From assembly GCA_030628245.1 (NCBI GenBank), contig DAOVRI010000012.1:1-15272 (forward strand): a stretch of DNA of 15,272 bases. Reading direction: 5' to 3'. Of the stretch, positions 7,576-13,883 are shown one piece after another; position 1 is the stretch's first letter, and every line of letters begins with the position of its first letter. Under the pieces are notes generated by a model. The model saw only the letters and a program-made list of their open reading frames with translations, searched no databases and was not told where the DNA came from. This DNA comes from Dehalococcoidales bacterium. Lineage in GTDB: Bacteria; Chloroflexota; Dehalococcoidia; Dehalococcoidales; RBG-16-60-22. The position numbers and the translations under genes are program-made.

Positions 7576-7790
7576 TGTTTGTTGATATCCTCGACAGCTG
7601 CTTCTGTTCCGAAGCTTGAGACTCCCCCAAAGACTGCATACGGGCCCGTATACGACACGGTATCACCGATAAGAATTTCTTTGGGAATGTCTGGTGCCGG
7701 TGCTGGCTCGGCGCACCCGCCAATAAATGTAGAGATAATTACGGCACAAACTAACAATGGTATACCGTATGTTCTAACCGTCTTCCACAT
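7566..7790 (-). pseudogene. livK: Branched-chain amino acid ABC transporter substrate-binding protein (livK-type), N-terminal remnant
   Basis: The frame starts at ATG 7790 with GGGAGG (complement of 7801-7806) as ribosome-binding site. It encodes a lipoprotein signal peptide with lipobox I-G-G-C26, a Pro/Ala linker, then I-L-I-G-D-T-V-S-Y-T-G-P-Y-A and A-A-V-E-D-I-N-K-Q-G-G. This is the opening of periplasmic leucine/branched-chain amino acid binding proteins, which are about 370-400 aa. Homology ends at G-G (residue 74), where the sequence switches into the livM frame, and a stop follows within three codons. The sensory/binding domain is gone, so this is not functional as a transporter component. 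Confidence 0.8.
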
Positions 7791-8353
7791 AATTAAATAC
7801 CTCCCCTATTTCGGGTAATTTGCCATTTTAACCCACTCATGCGCATTACATAATTATCCCCCCTTTCAACTGTGAAATAATTTGGTCTACCCGGGCTACC
7901 GGGCACATGATGCTCTCTTGTATCCAGCTTGAGCTTCTTTTAAAATGCGGGTTTTTTCATTTGTCGGAACAATCTTACTGCAGATGGTATATCATAGCTA
8001 TGAACACTTTGTTAAGTAATCTGGACCCGAGGGTTCTAATAACGCACACAGGGGACAAACACATGGTGTAGCTATAGCCCTTGAGCCTATCCGTTGTTGA
8101 CAACATTAAGGTGTTTATAGTAGCATCCCTGTTGGTAACGTATAATCCGGCGACAGTAAAACGCTTGGATAACCTGAGGAGTCGCGGGTGGCGTTCCGTC
8201 CACAAAGTTTCTAGCTGTAACCATGACGGTTCCGGCGGAATGAAAAAAGATAAGGAAAGGAGTAACTGTTATTTAGAGCATTTAATAACCAGAGAGAGTA
8301 AATACCAAATGCCGATAGCTTACCAAAAACTTTATATTTTAAGGAGGAGATAA
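7791..8353. other. 563-bp non-coding stretch before the acyl-CoA dehydrogenase
   Basis: No convincing gene is visible. Short frames on both strands lack family features or a ribosome-binding site. A perfect TATAAT occurs at 8141-8146, about 208 bp upstream of the acyl-CoA dehydrogenase start, without a clear -35 at 16-18 bp. A TTGACA at 8097-8102 is too far from it (38 bp) but has TAGCAT at 8121-8126 at 18-bp spacing. A small CCCGG/CCGGG hairpin lies near 7890-7903. The stretch probably holds the promoter and a leader for the + strand gene and the promoter of the dead livK on the - strand. Confidence 0.4.
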
Positions 8354-9676
8354 ATGTTAGACCAGACCAGTCAATGGTACAAATTGCAGTACCCGGAGTG
8401 TTTCGTCAAAGAAGAACATCGAATGATACAGAAGATGTTTGCTGATTTTACCGACAAGGAGATTATGCCTGTTCGTGACAAAATTGACGATGATTTAACA
8501 CATGAAGAAATAATTAACCCGATTCTCAAGAAATTACAGGTAGACCTTGGTTGCCAGAAGAGCATGATACCGCAAGAGTATGGTGGCATTGCGGAGATGG
8601 GTTCCATAGTTGCCGGTGCCCTGAAGCAGGAGCAGGTTGGACGCGGCGACTATGGTATCAGTATGCACAGCGCCTGCACTGACTGGGGGTGGACACCGGC
8701 TAGCACAGCCTACTTTTCACCCCTTCCAAAGGCGAAGGCATGGGCAAAAGCAGTGTTTGATAAATTTACCCCTAAGTTCGTTGGCAACGAGTTAGCCGTT
8801 GCCTGCTTTAACATGAGTGAAACGGAGTCTGCCACTGATGCTGAGAATCCGCAGAATGAGGGCAGAACGATAGGGGTGAGAGCCAAACTCGAAGGTAACG
8901 AATGGGTAATAAATGGAAACAAGTTTTGGGCATCTAATAGTGGCATAGCTGACCTCAATTGCGTGGTTTGTAATATGGACCCAAAGCTGGGGGTAGACGC
9001 ATTTGCTCTGGTTTATGTTCCCGAACCCTGGCCGGGAGTTTCCCATGGCAAATTTGAGGTCAAATGCGGTATGCAAGGTGACAGAAACACCTCTACCTAC
9101 TTTGACAATGTCAGGGTACCCAAGGAGTGGGGACTGCAGGGGCCTGAAGCCTGGTCTATCTACCAAAGTACCCTGTCTGTCCCCATGCCTCTGAATTCGG
9201 CACATGCGACAGGTATTCTACAGGGGGCATTTGATGTACTCCTTGAATATACGGGAGAGAGGGTAGCCGGTGGCAAGCCAATCAACCAGCACCTCCACGC
9301 GGCTATAATATTGGGTGAGATAGCCTCGGTAATAACTGTGGCCAGAGCCGCTTTTCTGGAGCTGGCCTATGAGTATGACCATATGGATATTTATGGTGAT
9401 TGGACCTCGGAGGCTATGATGGCTAAAGGGCATGCTGTGCATGCCTTTATTACCCAGAAAACTCCGGAGCTTATCCTGAAGGGGATGGAGCTGATGGGTT
9501 CCTACGGCTATGTCCGTGAGAATAACTACGAGAAGTATTATCGTGATTCTGCTGAGGCAAAAATAGTCCTGGGTGGTTTGCACTATGGTTTATTTACCAC
9601 CTGCAAGCAGTTTTATGACCTGGACTACTCTGCATTTGGGCCGGGTAAGATGGAAGACCCGACGAAAAGCAAATAG
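8354..9676 (+). CDS. Acyl-CoA dehydrogenase family protein
   Basis: This 440-aa flavoprotein belongs to the acyl-CoA dehydrogenase family, which oxidises acyl-CoA thioesters at the alpha-beta bond and passes electrons to ETF or a related carrier. The N-terminal helical domain (about 20-140) includes I-P-Q-E-Y-G-G (72-78). The middle beta domain has F-N-M-S-E-T-E-S-A-T-D (152-162) and W-V-I-N-G-N-K-F-W-A-S-N (184-195), the usual FAD and substrate contacts. The C-terminal helical domain ends with G-S-Y-G-Y-V-R-E-N-N-Y-E-K-Y-Y-R-D (382-398). The catalytic Glu normally found just after this (I-Y-E-G-T) is replaced: the segment reads I-V-L-G-G, with Leu406 at that site. The base could lie elsewhere, as in isovaleryl-CoA dehydrogenase. 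ATG 8354 follows AAGGAGGAG. It is an apparently single-gene unit; substrate unknown. Confidence 0.9.
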   Translation: MLDQTSQWYKLQYPECFVKEEHRMIQKMFADFTDKEIMPVRDKIDDDLTHEEIINPILKKLQVDLGCQKSMIPQEYGGIAEMGSIVAGALKQEQVGRGDYGISMHSACTDWGWTPASTAYFSPLPKAKAWAKAVFDKFTPKFVGNELAVACFNMSETESATDAENPQNEGRTIGVRAKLEGNEWVINGNKFWASNSGIADLNCVVCNMDPKLGVDAFALVYVPEPWPGVSHGKFEVKCGMQGDRNTSTYFDNVRVPKEWGLQGPEAWSIYQSTLSVPMPLNSAHATGILQGAFDVLLEYTGERVAGGKPINQHLHAAIILGEIASVITVARAAFLELAYEYDHMDIYGDWTSEAMMAKGHAVHAFITQKTPELILKGMELMGSYGYVRENNYEKYYRDSAEAKIVLGGLHYGLFTTCKQFYDLDYSAFGPGKMEDPTKSK

Positions 9677-9798
9677 CAGTGATTGCGGGAGCCTGAAATA
9701 CGGACTGTTCTGGTTTTCCTGTACCGCGAGTTAATGTTAATACTGGCATCAGTATCAGGATGCACCTATCATGAGCCGGATTCCGAACGCTCGTGGCA

Positions 9799-9826
9799 GG
9801 CATGTGTCCGCATGGTAGGACATGCC
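9799..9826. other. Hairpin downstream of the acyl-CoA dehydrogenase
   Basis: GGCATGT (9799-9805) pairs with ACATGCC (9820-9826), a 7-bp stem that can extend by two pairs past a bulge. No T-run follows, so it is only a weak candidate for a transcription end or mRNA-stabilising structure. The rest of 9677-9929 shows no gene. Confidence 0.3.
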
Positions 9827-9929
9827 GGATAAGCGGATGGGACGATTCTTGGCAGGCATCACTGGCCACGCCAATCGAAGTTTATTACCAGGTTGCCTTA
9901 GCTGATTGCCCTGCCCCCTGATTCCCTGG

Positions 9930-10427
9930 TTAACGGGAAGGCCGAGAATTCTGAACAGGTAGGCTAATGTACTTCTTAACGACTTTGCGGAAATGATAAC
10001 CGTAGACGCTGAGGCTTATTGAAATGGGGAATTTCCGCGGTTGCTTCAGCAGGGTCGAAAGGAACAGTTTCCAGTAGTATCTTCGCCCCTTTTCTCTGAT
10101 ACCCAAAAACCATATCGATTTTAAGAATGCCCTGATATGGTGAAATTGCAGTCTGCCGACTATTTTCCCGCGAGGTTTATATTCCCTTAAGAATGTTTTG
10201 ACCCGTTCGTAATAATGCTTGGGGGAATAGATCGTATTGAGAATGTGCTTATAGCCATCAATGAGCGTTTCATAGTTCATCTTGGGAGTGAAGTTGAGTG
10301 AGCAGTCGGTATTGTTGCCGGTAAAAGCTTCAACCAGGCGGTTCTCATTCGGGTCACGACCTTGCTCGTACTCAAGGATGCTGAGTAACGCATCCTTCTG
10401 CTTTTGATTAAGGTTCACTTTGCTCAC
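9930..10427 (-). pseudogene. Radical SAM protein C-terminal (DUF4070) remnant
   Basis: The 165-residue frame has no radical SAM CxxxCxxC motif and no B12-binding domain. From about residue 28 it matches the C-terminal DUF4070 region of B12-binding radical SAM proteins: E-N-R-L-x-E-x-F-x-G-N-N-T-D-C-S-L-N-F-x-P-K-M, then G-Y-K-H-I-L-N-T-I-Y-S-P-K-H-Y-Y-E-R-V. The first 27 residues (Lys/Gln/Asp-rich) do not look like that family and may come from another gene joined by rearrangement. GTG at 10427 overlaps GGAGG. GTG at 10418 (codon 4) has a better spacing to GGGAGG (complement of 10428-10433), so a short product could still be translated. Full-length relatives are about 450-550 aa. It is likely non-functional. 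Confidence 0.62.
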
Positions 10428-10430
10428 CTC

Positions 10431-10449
10431 CCAATATTGCCGATATTGG
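10431..10449. repeat. Perfect inverted repeat at the start of the radical SAM remnant
   Basis: CCAATAT (10431-10437) and ATATTGG (10443-10449) are perfect inverted arms around a 5-nt TGCCG centre. The repeat overlaps the upstream edge of the ribosome-binding site for the radical SAM remnant. It could be an operator for that gene or a recombinase-related site; nothing in the sequence decides. Confidence 0.4.
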
Positions 10450-10495
10450 GGATCTTACTCTCCCCATCCCTCTGTTTATAGTAGTTATTACTATG

Positions 10496-10517
10496 TTTTG
10501 CTAACATTTTTGCTAAC
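10496..10517 (+). repeat. Tandem direct repeat TTTTGCTAAC (12-bp period)
   Basis: TTTTGCTAAC occurs at 10496-10505 and again at 10508-10517, one helical turn plus about 1.5 bp apart. The location about 260 bp upstream of a tyrosine recombinase gene, in a region full of inverted repeats, fits arm-type binding sites for an integrase or its accessory factor. That role is inference. Confidence 0.4.
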
Positions 10518-10553
10518 GAACTGTTTAGCACTCCATACCACCTAACGACACAA

Positions 10554-10610
10554 TTAGATACGAATCATCATTTGGTGATCTAACAAAATGATACCCCACG
10601 CTACGTGGGG
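10554..10610. repeat. Two adjacent inverted repeats upstream of the recombinase
   Basis: TTAGAT (10554-10559) pairs with ATCTAA (10578-10583). Immediately after it, CCCCACG (10594-10600) and CGTGGGG (10604-10610) form a perfect 7-bp hairpin with a 3-nt loop. No T-run follows either one. Together with the direct repeats to the left they mark a non-coding, structure-rich segment (10450-10640) between the radical SAM remnant and the recombinase. Confidence 0.45.
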
Positions 10611-10649
10611 CTACGGGGTGATATAAGTGGTCTGTATCTTTTAATCAGG

Positions 10650-10678
10650 GTGTCACAGGTTCGAGGCCGGCACGGCCT
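10650..10678 (+). other. Degenerate tRNA 3'-half-like sequence (candidate attachment site)
   Basis: The segment starting at CTTTTAATCAG (about 10636) looks like a Lys-type anticodon loop. It is followed by GGTTCGAGG-CCGGC-ACGGCC (about 10658-10676), the T-loop and 3' acceptor side of a tRNA. The 5' side of the T-stem reads ACAGG where GCCGG would be needed, and no matching 5' acceptor strand or D-arm is seen, so it is not an intact tRNA gene. A tRNA 3' half directly beside a tyrosine recombinase gene is what one boundary of an integrated element looks like. Recognised by eye only. Confidence 0.4.
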
Positions 10679-10691
10679 ATTTCCCCTCGAT

Positions 10692-10703
10692 TTTGAAGCT
10701 AAA
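10692..10703 (+). repeat. Left copy of 12-bp direct repeat TTTGAAGCTAAA
   Basis: TTTGAAGCTAAA is found here, 75 bp before the recombinase start. It recurs in the same orientation at 12338-12349, just after the stop of the recombinase's partner gene. The two copies therefore bracket the two-gene unit. It may be a recombinase binding site or a boundary of the element. Confidence 0.5.
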
Positions 10704-10778
10704 TTCCCCGATTTCCTGAAAAATCCCTCCAAAAAACAGCTCCTCTGAACACCTGATTCGGTAAAAAAGGAGGAGCAA

Positions 10779-11738
10779 ATGACAGAAATTAGCCTCAACA
10801 TTGTACGCCTGACAGAAAGTTATGCGCTCTGTTTGAGCACAGAAGGGAAAAGCCCCAAGACCATTGAATGGTATACAACTAACCTGAAACGCTTCGCCCG
10901 GTTTCTCGAGAATAACCAACTGCCCGGGTCTATAAGCGAAATTGGTGTAGTGGAAGCTCGTCAGTTTATCTCCCACCTGCAAACTGGAGTTAAAAGGTGG
11001 GAAGACCATTATAATATTAAAGACGATAAGCCATTATCCGCCTTCTCAGTACAGGGATATGCCCGTACGATAAAAGCATTCTGGTCGTGGCTCCTCAATG
11101 AAGAGTACATTTCACATAATCCTATGGCCGGCTTGAAACTCCCCAAAACACCCAAGAAGGTAATCAGCACATTCTCTCAGGAAGAGATTCAGAGAATGCT
11201 GAACAGCATTATCAGGACGACTCACCGCGGATTCCGGAACCATACCATGATATTGCTACTTCTGGATACCGGTATACGGTTATCGGAACTAATCAACCTG
11301 CAGGTAGACGACTTAGATTTTCTTCAATCCTGCTTTCTGGTGAGAGGAAAGGGGCGTAAGGAGAGGGTAGTCCCTATGAGTGCAAAGGTATTCAAGGTGC
11401 TATTAAAATACCAAAAGCTCTGGCGGCCGGTGTCTGATTCTCCGTATTTTTTCATTGACCAGCATGGTAGACCACTTACGCGATTTGTTGTGGCACACCG
11501 TATGAAAATTTACTACATCCGATCAGGAATTACCGCGGGAAAATGCACTCCCCATGTCCTGAGGCATTCTTTTGCAATACAGTTCCTACGTAATGGCGGC
11601 GACGTTTTTTCGTTACAGCGGATACTCGGACACTCTTCCTTGGATATGACCCGTCATTATGCGGAGCTTGCCGACTCGGATGTGGAAAAGAAAATGAAGG
11701 CATATTCCCCGGCAGAGAGTTTGAGTGTAACGATATAA
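10779..11738 (+). CDS. Tyrosine recombinase/integrase (XerC/D-like)
   Basis: This 319-aa protein cuts and rejoins DNA through a covalent phosphotyrosine intermediate. The N-terminal SAM-like core-binding domain (about 9-115) contains S-P-K-T-I-E-W-Y-T-T-N-L-K-R-F. The catalytic domain (about 130-310) carries Arg167 in D-T-G-I-R-L-S-E-L, the beta-hairpin Lys in G-K-G-R-K-E-R (190-196), H259-x-x-R262, His285 in L-G-H-S-S and nucleophile Tyr294 in T-R-H-Y. The set is complete and the H285-Y294 spacing equals that of XerD, so it should be active. ATG 10779 follows AAGGAGGAG. It is probably the integrase of a small mobile element rather than the housekeeping Xer protein, given the tRNA-like halves and repeats on both sides. 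A 194-aa gene follows 12 bp later. Confidence 0.94.
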   Translation: MTEISLNIVRLTESYALCLSTEGKSPKTIEWYTTNLKRFARFLENNQLPGSISEIGVVEARQFISHLQTGVKRWEDHYNIKDDKPLSAFSVQGYARTIKAFWSWLLNEEYISHNPMAGLKLPKTPKKVISTFSQEEIQRMLNSIIRTTHRGFRNHTMILLLLDTGIRLSELINLQVDDLDFLQSCFLVRGKGRKERVVPMSAKVFKVLLKYQKLWRPVSDSPYFFIDQHGRPLTRFVVAHRMKIYYIRSGITAGKCTPHVLRHSFAIQFLRNGGDVFSLQRILGHSSLDMTRHYAELADSDVEKKMKAYSPAESLSVTI

Positions 11739-11750
11739 GAAGGAGAAACA

Positions 11751-12335
11751 ATGATGAGGTTTAATTTACCGTTTGATTTCAGTAAAGACCGGCGTAAATA
11801 TCCTATCCAAAGAGATGATGTTGGGCAATCACTAAGACAAAGATGTTTCGAGTTATTCAGACAGGGGAAAAACGCTCGCGAAGCAGGGGTAATTTTACAG
11901 ATGAAACTCCCTACAGCCCGCAGGTATTTTCCCCAGTGGAATGGATGCCCTCCCGCTTTGGAAGCGACGTACAAATATCTGCGAAATGAATTAAAGACAA
12001 AAAGGGAACTGTCACCTGGGATTATCGGAATGTTTGGTGCTGCTCTGGGTCTACCAGAATGGGAAATTGTTAATATGCTTTCTCGACCACATGGTTTGAA
12101 GCGTTTAATTATGGGAGAACTTGTACGTCAAAGAAAGAGGCAATTGTTTCATACACAAGAACAGCGGCTTGAGGCCGCTCTCCACCTGGTTGTTGATTTG
12201 GAAAGAACAGGAGTACCTCTAGAATGGATTCATCGAGAAATTAAAAAGTTGTTGCAAAGAGCGTTAAGGTACGCAGACGCTCATAAAGGCGAGGACCAGG
12301 GTGAGGCAACGGAAAATGACATACAAATTCCCTAG
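11751..12335 (+). CDS. Hypothetical protein with N-terminal helix-turn-helix, recombinase partner
   Basis: I do not recognise a named family for this 194-aa protein. Residues about 24-62 (S-L-R-Q-R-C-F-E-L-F-R-Q-G-K-N-A-R-E-A-G...) look like a homeodomain-like helix-turn-helix of the kind found in transposases and small regulators. The rest is strongly helical and basic in the middle (R-Q-R-K-R-Q near 126-131). There is a repeated amphipathic pattern to about 172 and an acidic tail. There is no signal peptide or membrane segment. ATG 11751 follows AAGGAGAAA, 12 bp after the recombinase stop, so the two are co-transcribed. A DNA-binding accessory role such as directionality factor or regulator of the recombinase is a reasonable guess from position; the length is large for a classical excisionase. 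Confidence 0.75.
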   Translation: MMRFNLPFDFSKDRRKYPIQRDDVGQSLRQRCFELFRQGKNAREAGVILQMKLPTARRYFPQWNGCPPALEATYKYLRNELKTKRELSPGIIGMFGAALGLPEWEIVNMLSRPHGLKRLIMGELVRQRKRQLFHTQEQRLEAALHLVVDLERTGVPLEWIHREIKKLLQRALRYADAHKGEDQGEATENDIQIP

Positions 12336-12337
12336 TA

Positions 12338-12444
12338 TTTGAAGCTAAAAATGGTGGCAGCGGGTGGATTCGAACCCGCGACCCGCTGCTTAGAAGGCGT
12401 TAGCGCAATCACGCCGGTTTTTATCCTATATTTTATTTAGCTTC
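12338..12444. repeat. Right 12-bp direct repeat and inverted GAAGCTAAA copy around a tRNA-like half
   Basis: TTTGAAGCTAAA at 12338-12349 repeats the left copy at 10692-10703. Its 9-bp core GAAGCTAAA occurs once more in inverted orientation as TTTAGCTTC at 12436-12444. The two cores in this region therefore form an inverted pair that encloses the tRNA-like segment. Three copies of one 9-mer at the ends of a recombinase unit suggest specific binding sites, but no experiment is available. Confidence 0.5.
12352..12396 (-). other. tRNA 3'-half-like sequence with encoded CCA (candidate attachment site)
   Basis: On the - strand the sequence runs from an anticodon-loop-like CTTCTAA (complement of 12390-12396). 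It continues through GGGTTCGAATCC, a T-loop with the invariant GTTCGAAT, to CGCTGCCACCA, an acceptor end with encoded CCA. The loop would carry TCT (Arg). The 5' half is missing: no GGCAGCG strand that could pair with the acceptor is present in 12397-12445, and the anticodon stem pairs poorly. It is therefore a 3' half, the usual footprint of integrase crossover in an anticodon loop, not a working tRNA gene. Confidence 0.5.
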
Positions 12445-12581
12445 GTTATTTTCAATTACGCGAAATTTGTTCAAGTCCAGTAAAGTGGGCGGTGGTGTAC
12501 GATACGTGGAACTTTTAAGTTTGCCTTTAACCTATCTGTTTAGCTTTATAAAATCATAATAATATCTCATTGGACGGGGAG

Positions 12582-12650
12582 ATGGAGTAGAGTCGAACTC
12601 CATCTGAAACAACGATCCTGTGTTTTGTTTAGTCACTGTCTGTTAGCCTT
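12582..12650 (-). other. tmRNA (ssrA) 3'-end-like remnant A
   Basis: Read on the - strand this contains GGCTAACAGACAG, then GACTAAACAAAAC, CGTTGTTTCAGATGG, the T-loop AGTTCGACTC and CTCCATCTCC. The order and wording resemble the 3' part of tmRNA (ACTAAAC..., then GGAxGxGGGTTCGACTCC, then CATCTCCACCA). The T-stem is imperfect and the body and 5' end of a tmRNA are absent. Similar pieces occur at about 13703-13750 and 14441-14496 in the same orientation. ssrA 3' ends are well-known integrase targets, so this is read as an attachment-site scar. It begins just beyond the 3' end of the nitroreductase gene. Confidence 0.5.
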
Positions 12651-12659
12651 TTAGTGAAA

Positions 12660-13370
12660 TCAGGATCTCAAGTGTTCGGACATGCACCATTCCCAGGTTT
12701 TTCGCGCGTCGGCGAGGACCTGTTCATCGGTGCGGAAATTTTGTGGTCCGCAATCATCGTAATGAACCATTCCGGCGAGTTCCCTGACTTGCTTGGGTTT
12801 TAGCGGGGCGGCCGGATAGCCGAGTACCATCATGTCGTAAATCGTCATGGGTTCCGGAATGCCGATGATGCTTCTTATCTCCCGTTCCGCCTCCGGTCGC
12901 GACGTGGCAGAGTACCATTGTGAAGCCAGCCCGAGTGACGCCGCCGCTAGGTGCAGGTAGAGAAACGCACTGGCCAGGCTGGAGCTATAGATGCTGTTAA
13001 CCCGCATATCGATCTCCGTTGGATGACCGGGTAGACCCGCTTTTGCCCTCCAATCGGCCAGTAGAATAATAAATACTGGCGCATCGCGAAAGCTCCTCTG
13101 GGGAGCGTCCGAGGGGTCGCCACCGGGGTCAGTATTGGTGATGGGAGGAGCGTACCGGTCAAGAGCGGCAATGATAGCCTCCCTTACGTCTTTCTTTTTT
13201 ACCACAACGAATTCCCACGGCTGCGTGTGGAAACCGGACGGGGCCCAACGCGCAACTTCGATGATTTTCTCAATGTACCCTTCGGGCACGGCGTCAGGTT
13301 TGAACTGGCGGACCGTACGCCTCTTTTTCGCCAGGTTCAACAGGCAATCATATTCTTCATACTTTATCAT
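12660..13370 (-). CDS. Nitroreductase-family flavoprotein
   Basis: This 236-aa protein belongs to the nitroreductase superfamily: FMN-binding, usually dimeric oxidoreductases using NAD(P)H. The N-terminus has K-K-R-R-T-V-R-Q-F-K (about 12-21), the FMN phosphate-binding start, followed by A-R-W-A-P-S-G-F-H-T-Q-P-W-E-F-V-V-V (about 41-58). The middle has A-P-V-F-I-I-L-L-A-D and the helix L-A-A-A-S-L-G-L-A-S-Q-W. The C-terminal part has the G-I-P-x-x-M-x-I-Y-D-M-M-V-L-G-Y-P segment. ATG 13370 is preferred over an upstream TTG (13388) because GGAGGAG sits between them at proper spacing. It stands alone between the tmRNA-like scar and the IS remnant. The real substrate is unknown and need not be a nitro compound. 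Confidence 0.9.
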   Translation of the reverse strand: MIKYEEYDCLLNLAKKRRTVRQFKPDAVPEGYIEKIIEVARWAPSGFHTQPWEFVVVKKKDVREAIIAALDRYAPPITNTDPGGDPSDAPQRSFRDAPVFIILLADWRAKAGLPGHPTEIDMRVNSIYSSSLASAFLYLHLAAASLGLASQWYSATSRPEAEREIRSIIGIPEPMTIYDMMVLGYPAAPLKPKQVRELAGMVHYDDCGPQNFRTDEQVLADARKTWEWCMSEHLRS

Positions 13371-13543
13371 GATTCTCCTCCATTCCAATTTCTTATCTAG
13401 TTCCAGGATTTTCGAAGTTCATACCGAGGCTACCGAATAAATGTGGGTGACCTGCCCCTATAAAGTATACGACTTCCTATGTTAGAGTCACCGGTATTGA
13501 GGTGAACCCCGTCTTAGGGCCAATTATAAAGTGATTTTTCACG

Positions 13544-13714
13544 TTATTTTGCCACCTGAGCACCGGCAAATTCAAGCGGTGGTACGTTGCCCAGCGATCC
13601 ATGGGGCCTTTCCCGGTTATAGAACTACCGCCATGATTCCACCTTCTCCCTGGCATCTTCAAGAGACAGGAACCAGCTTTCATTCAAGCATTCTTCCCTG
13701 AACCGCCCGTTGAA
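13544..13714 (-). pseudogene. IS3-family transposase (OrfB/integrase core) C-terminal remnant
   Basis: The - strand frame reads F-N-G-R-F-R-E-E-C-L-N-E, then W-F-L-S-L-E-D-A-R-E-K-V-E-S-W-R, then stop, F-Y-N-R-E-R-P-H-G-S-L-G and P-P-L-E-F-A. This is the conserved end of the IS3 OrfB DDE domain, including the catalytic-Glu helix region (R-E-E-C). An in-frame TAG at 13625-13627 interrupts it after W-R, and all upstream DDE sequence is deleted. The final stop is TAA at 13544-13546. Only about 55 of the roughly 280 residues remain. Confidence 0.8.
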
Positions 13715-13750
13715 CTACACCCGAAACAACGCTTTGTTTTGTTTAGCTAG
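13703..13750 (-). other. tmRNA (ssrA) 3'-end-like remnant C, inside the IS
   Basis: The - strand sequence AGCTAAACAAAACAAAG-CGTTGTTTCGGGTGTAGTTCAAC closely follows remnant A (GACTAAACAAAACACAGGAT-CGTTGTTTCAGATGGAGTTCGAC). The likeness stops at GTTCAAC, which is at once the T-loop of the tmRNA-like piece and the F-N codons opening the surviving transposase segment. The junction thus falls on a short shared word, as expected of illegitimate recombination. Confidence 0.45.
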
Positions 13751-13883
13751 GGATTAAATACCCCTATCTCTTATTTGATTTCCAGTCTAAGACGACTTCT
13801 GGATCAGTTTTTGGGGGTAGGTCACATTCAATTGCATCTTTCTATTTTGGCTTAACAGGCAAACGATTATTACCCGTTTTTAT

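Larger units (their letters stand above)
13448..13824 (-). mobile_element. Internally deleted IS3-family element (377 bp)
   Basis: The ends are imperfect inverted repeats. TGACCTGCCCCTATAAAGT starts at 13448 on the + strand. TGACCTACCCCCAAAAACT starts at 13824 on the - strand, with about 15 of the first 19 positions agreeing. TGACCTGCCCC-type ends are usual for IS3-group elements. Only the last part of the transposase survives between them (13544-13714). The segment 13715-13785 is occupied partly by a tmRNA-3'-end-like sequence rather than by transposase. No clear target duplication is visible. The element is non-autonomous and probably dead. Confidence 0.62.

Noticed and set aside
7166..7723. 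A 185-aa membrane protein as a real gene
   Set aside because: Its first 50 residues are the livK remnant read in the wrong frame; only the LivM part is meaningful and there is no ribosome-binding site.
8081..8353. A 90-aa + strand gene before the acyl-CoA dehydrogenase
   Set aside because: No family features, odd composition and no ribosome-binding site at its ATG; its end overlaps the Shine-Dalgarno of the next gene.
9594..9869. A 91-aa - strand gene after the acyl-CoA dehydrogenase
   Set aside because: It overlaps the 3' end of the real gene, has no recognisable features and reads through the intergenic hairpin.
10431..10610. CRISPR array
   Set aside because: The repeats are short, differ from one another and have no regular spacers; no cas gene is in the window.
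12352..12445. A complete tRNA-Arg gene on the - strand
   Set aside because: The acceptor 5' strand and D-arm are missing and the anticodon stem does not pair; only the 3' half is tRNA-like.
12582..12650. tRNA-Sec or tRNA-Pyl gene
   Set aside because: No matching anticodon loop or acceptor pairing; the wording and the repeats at two other places fit a tmRNA 3' end better.
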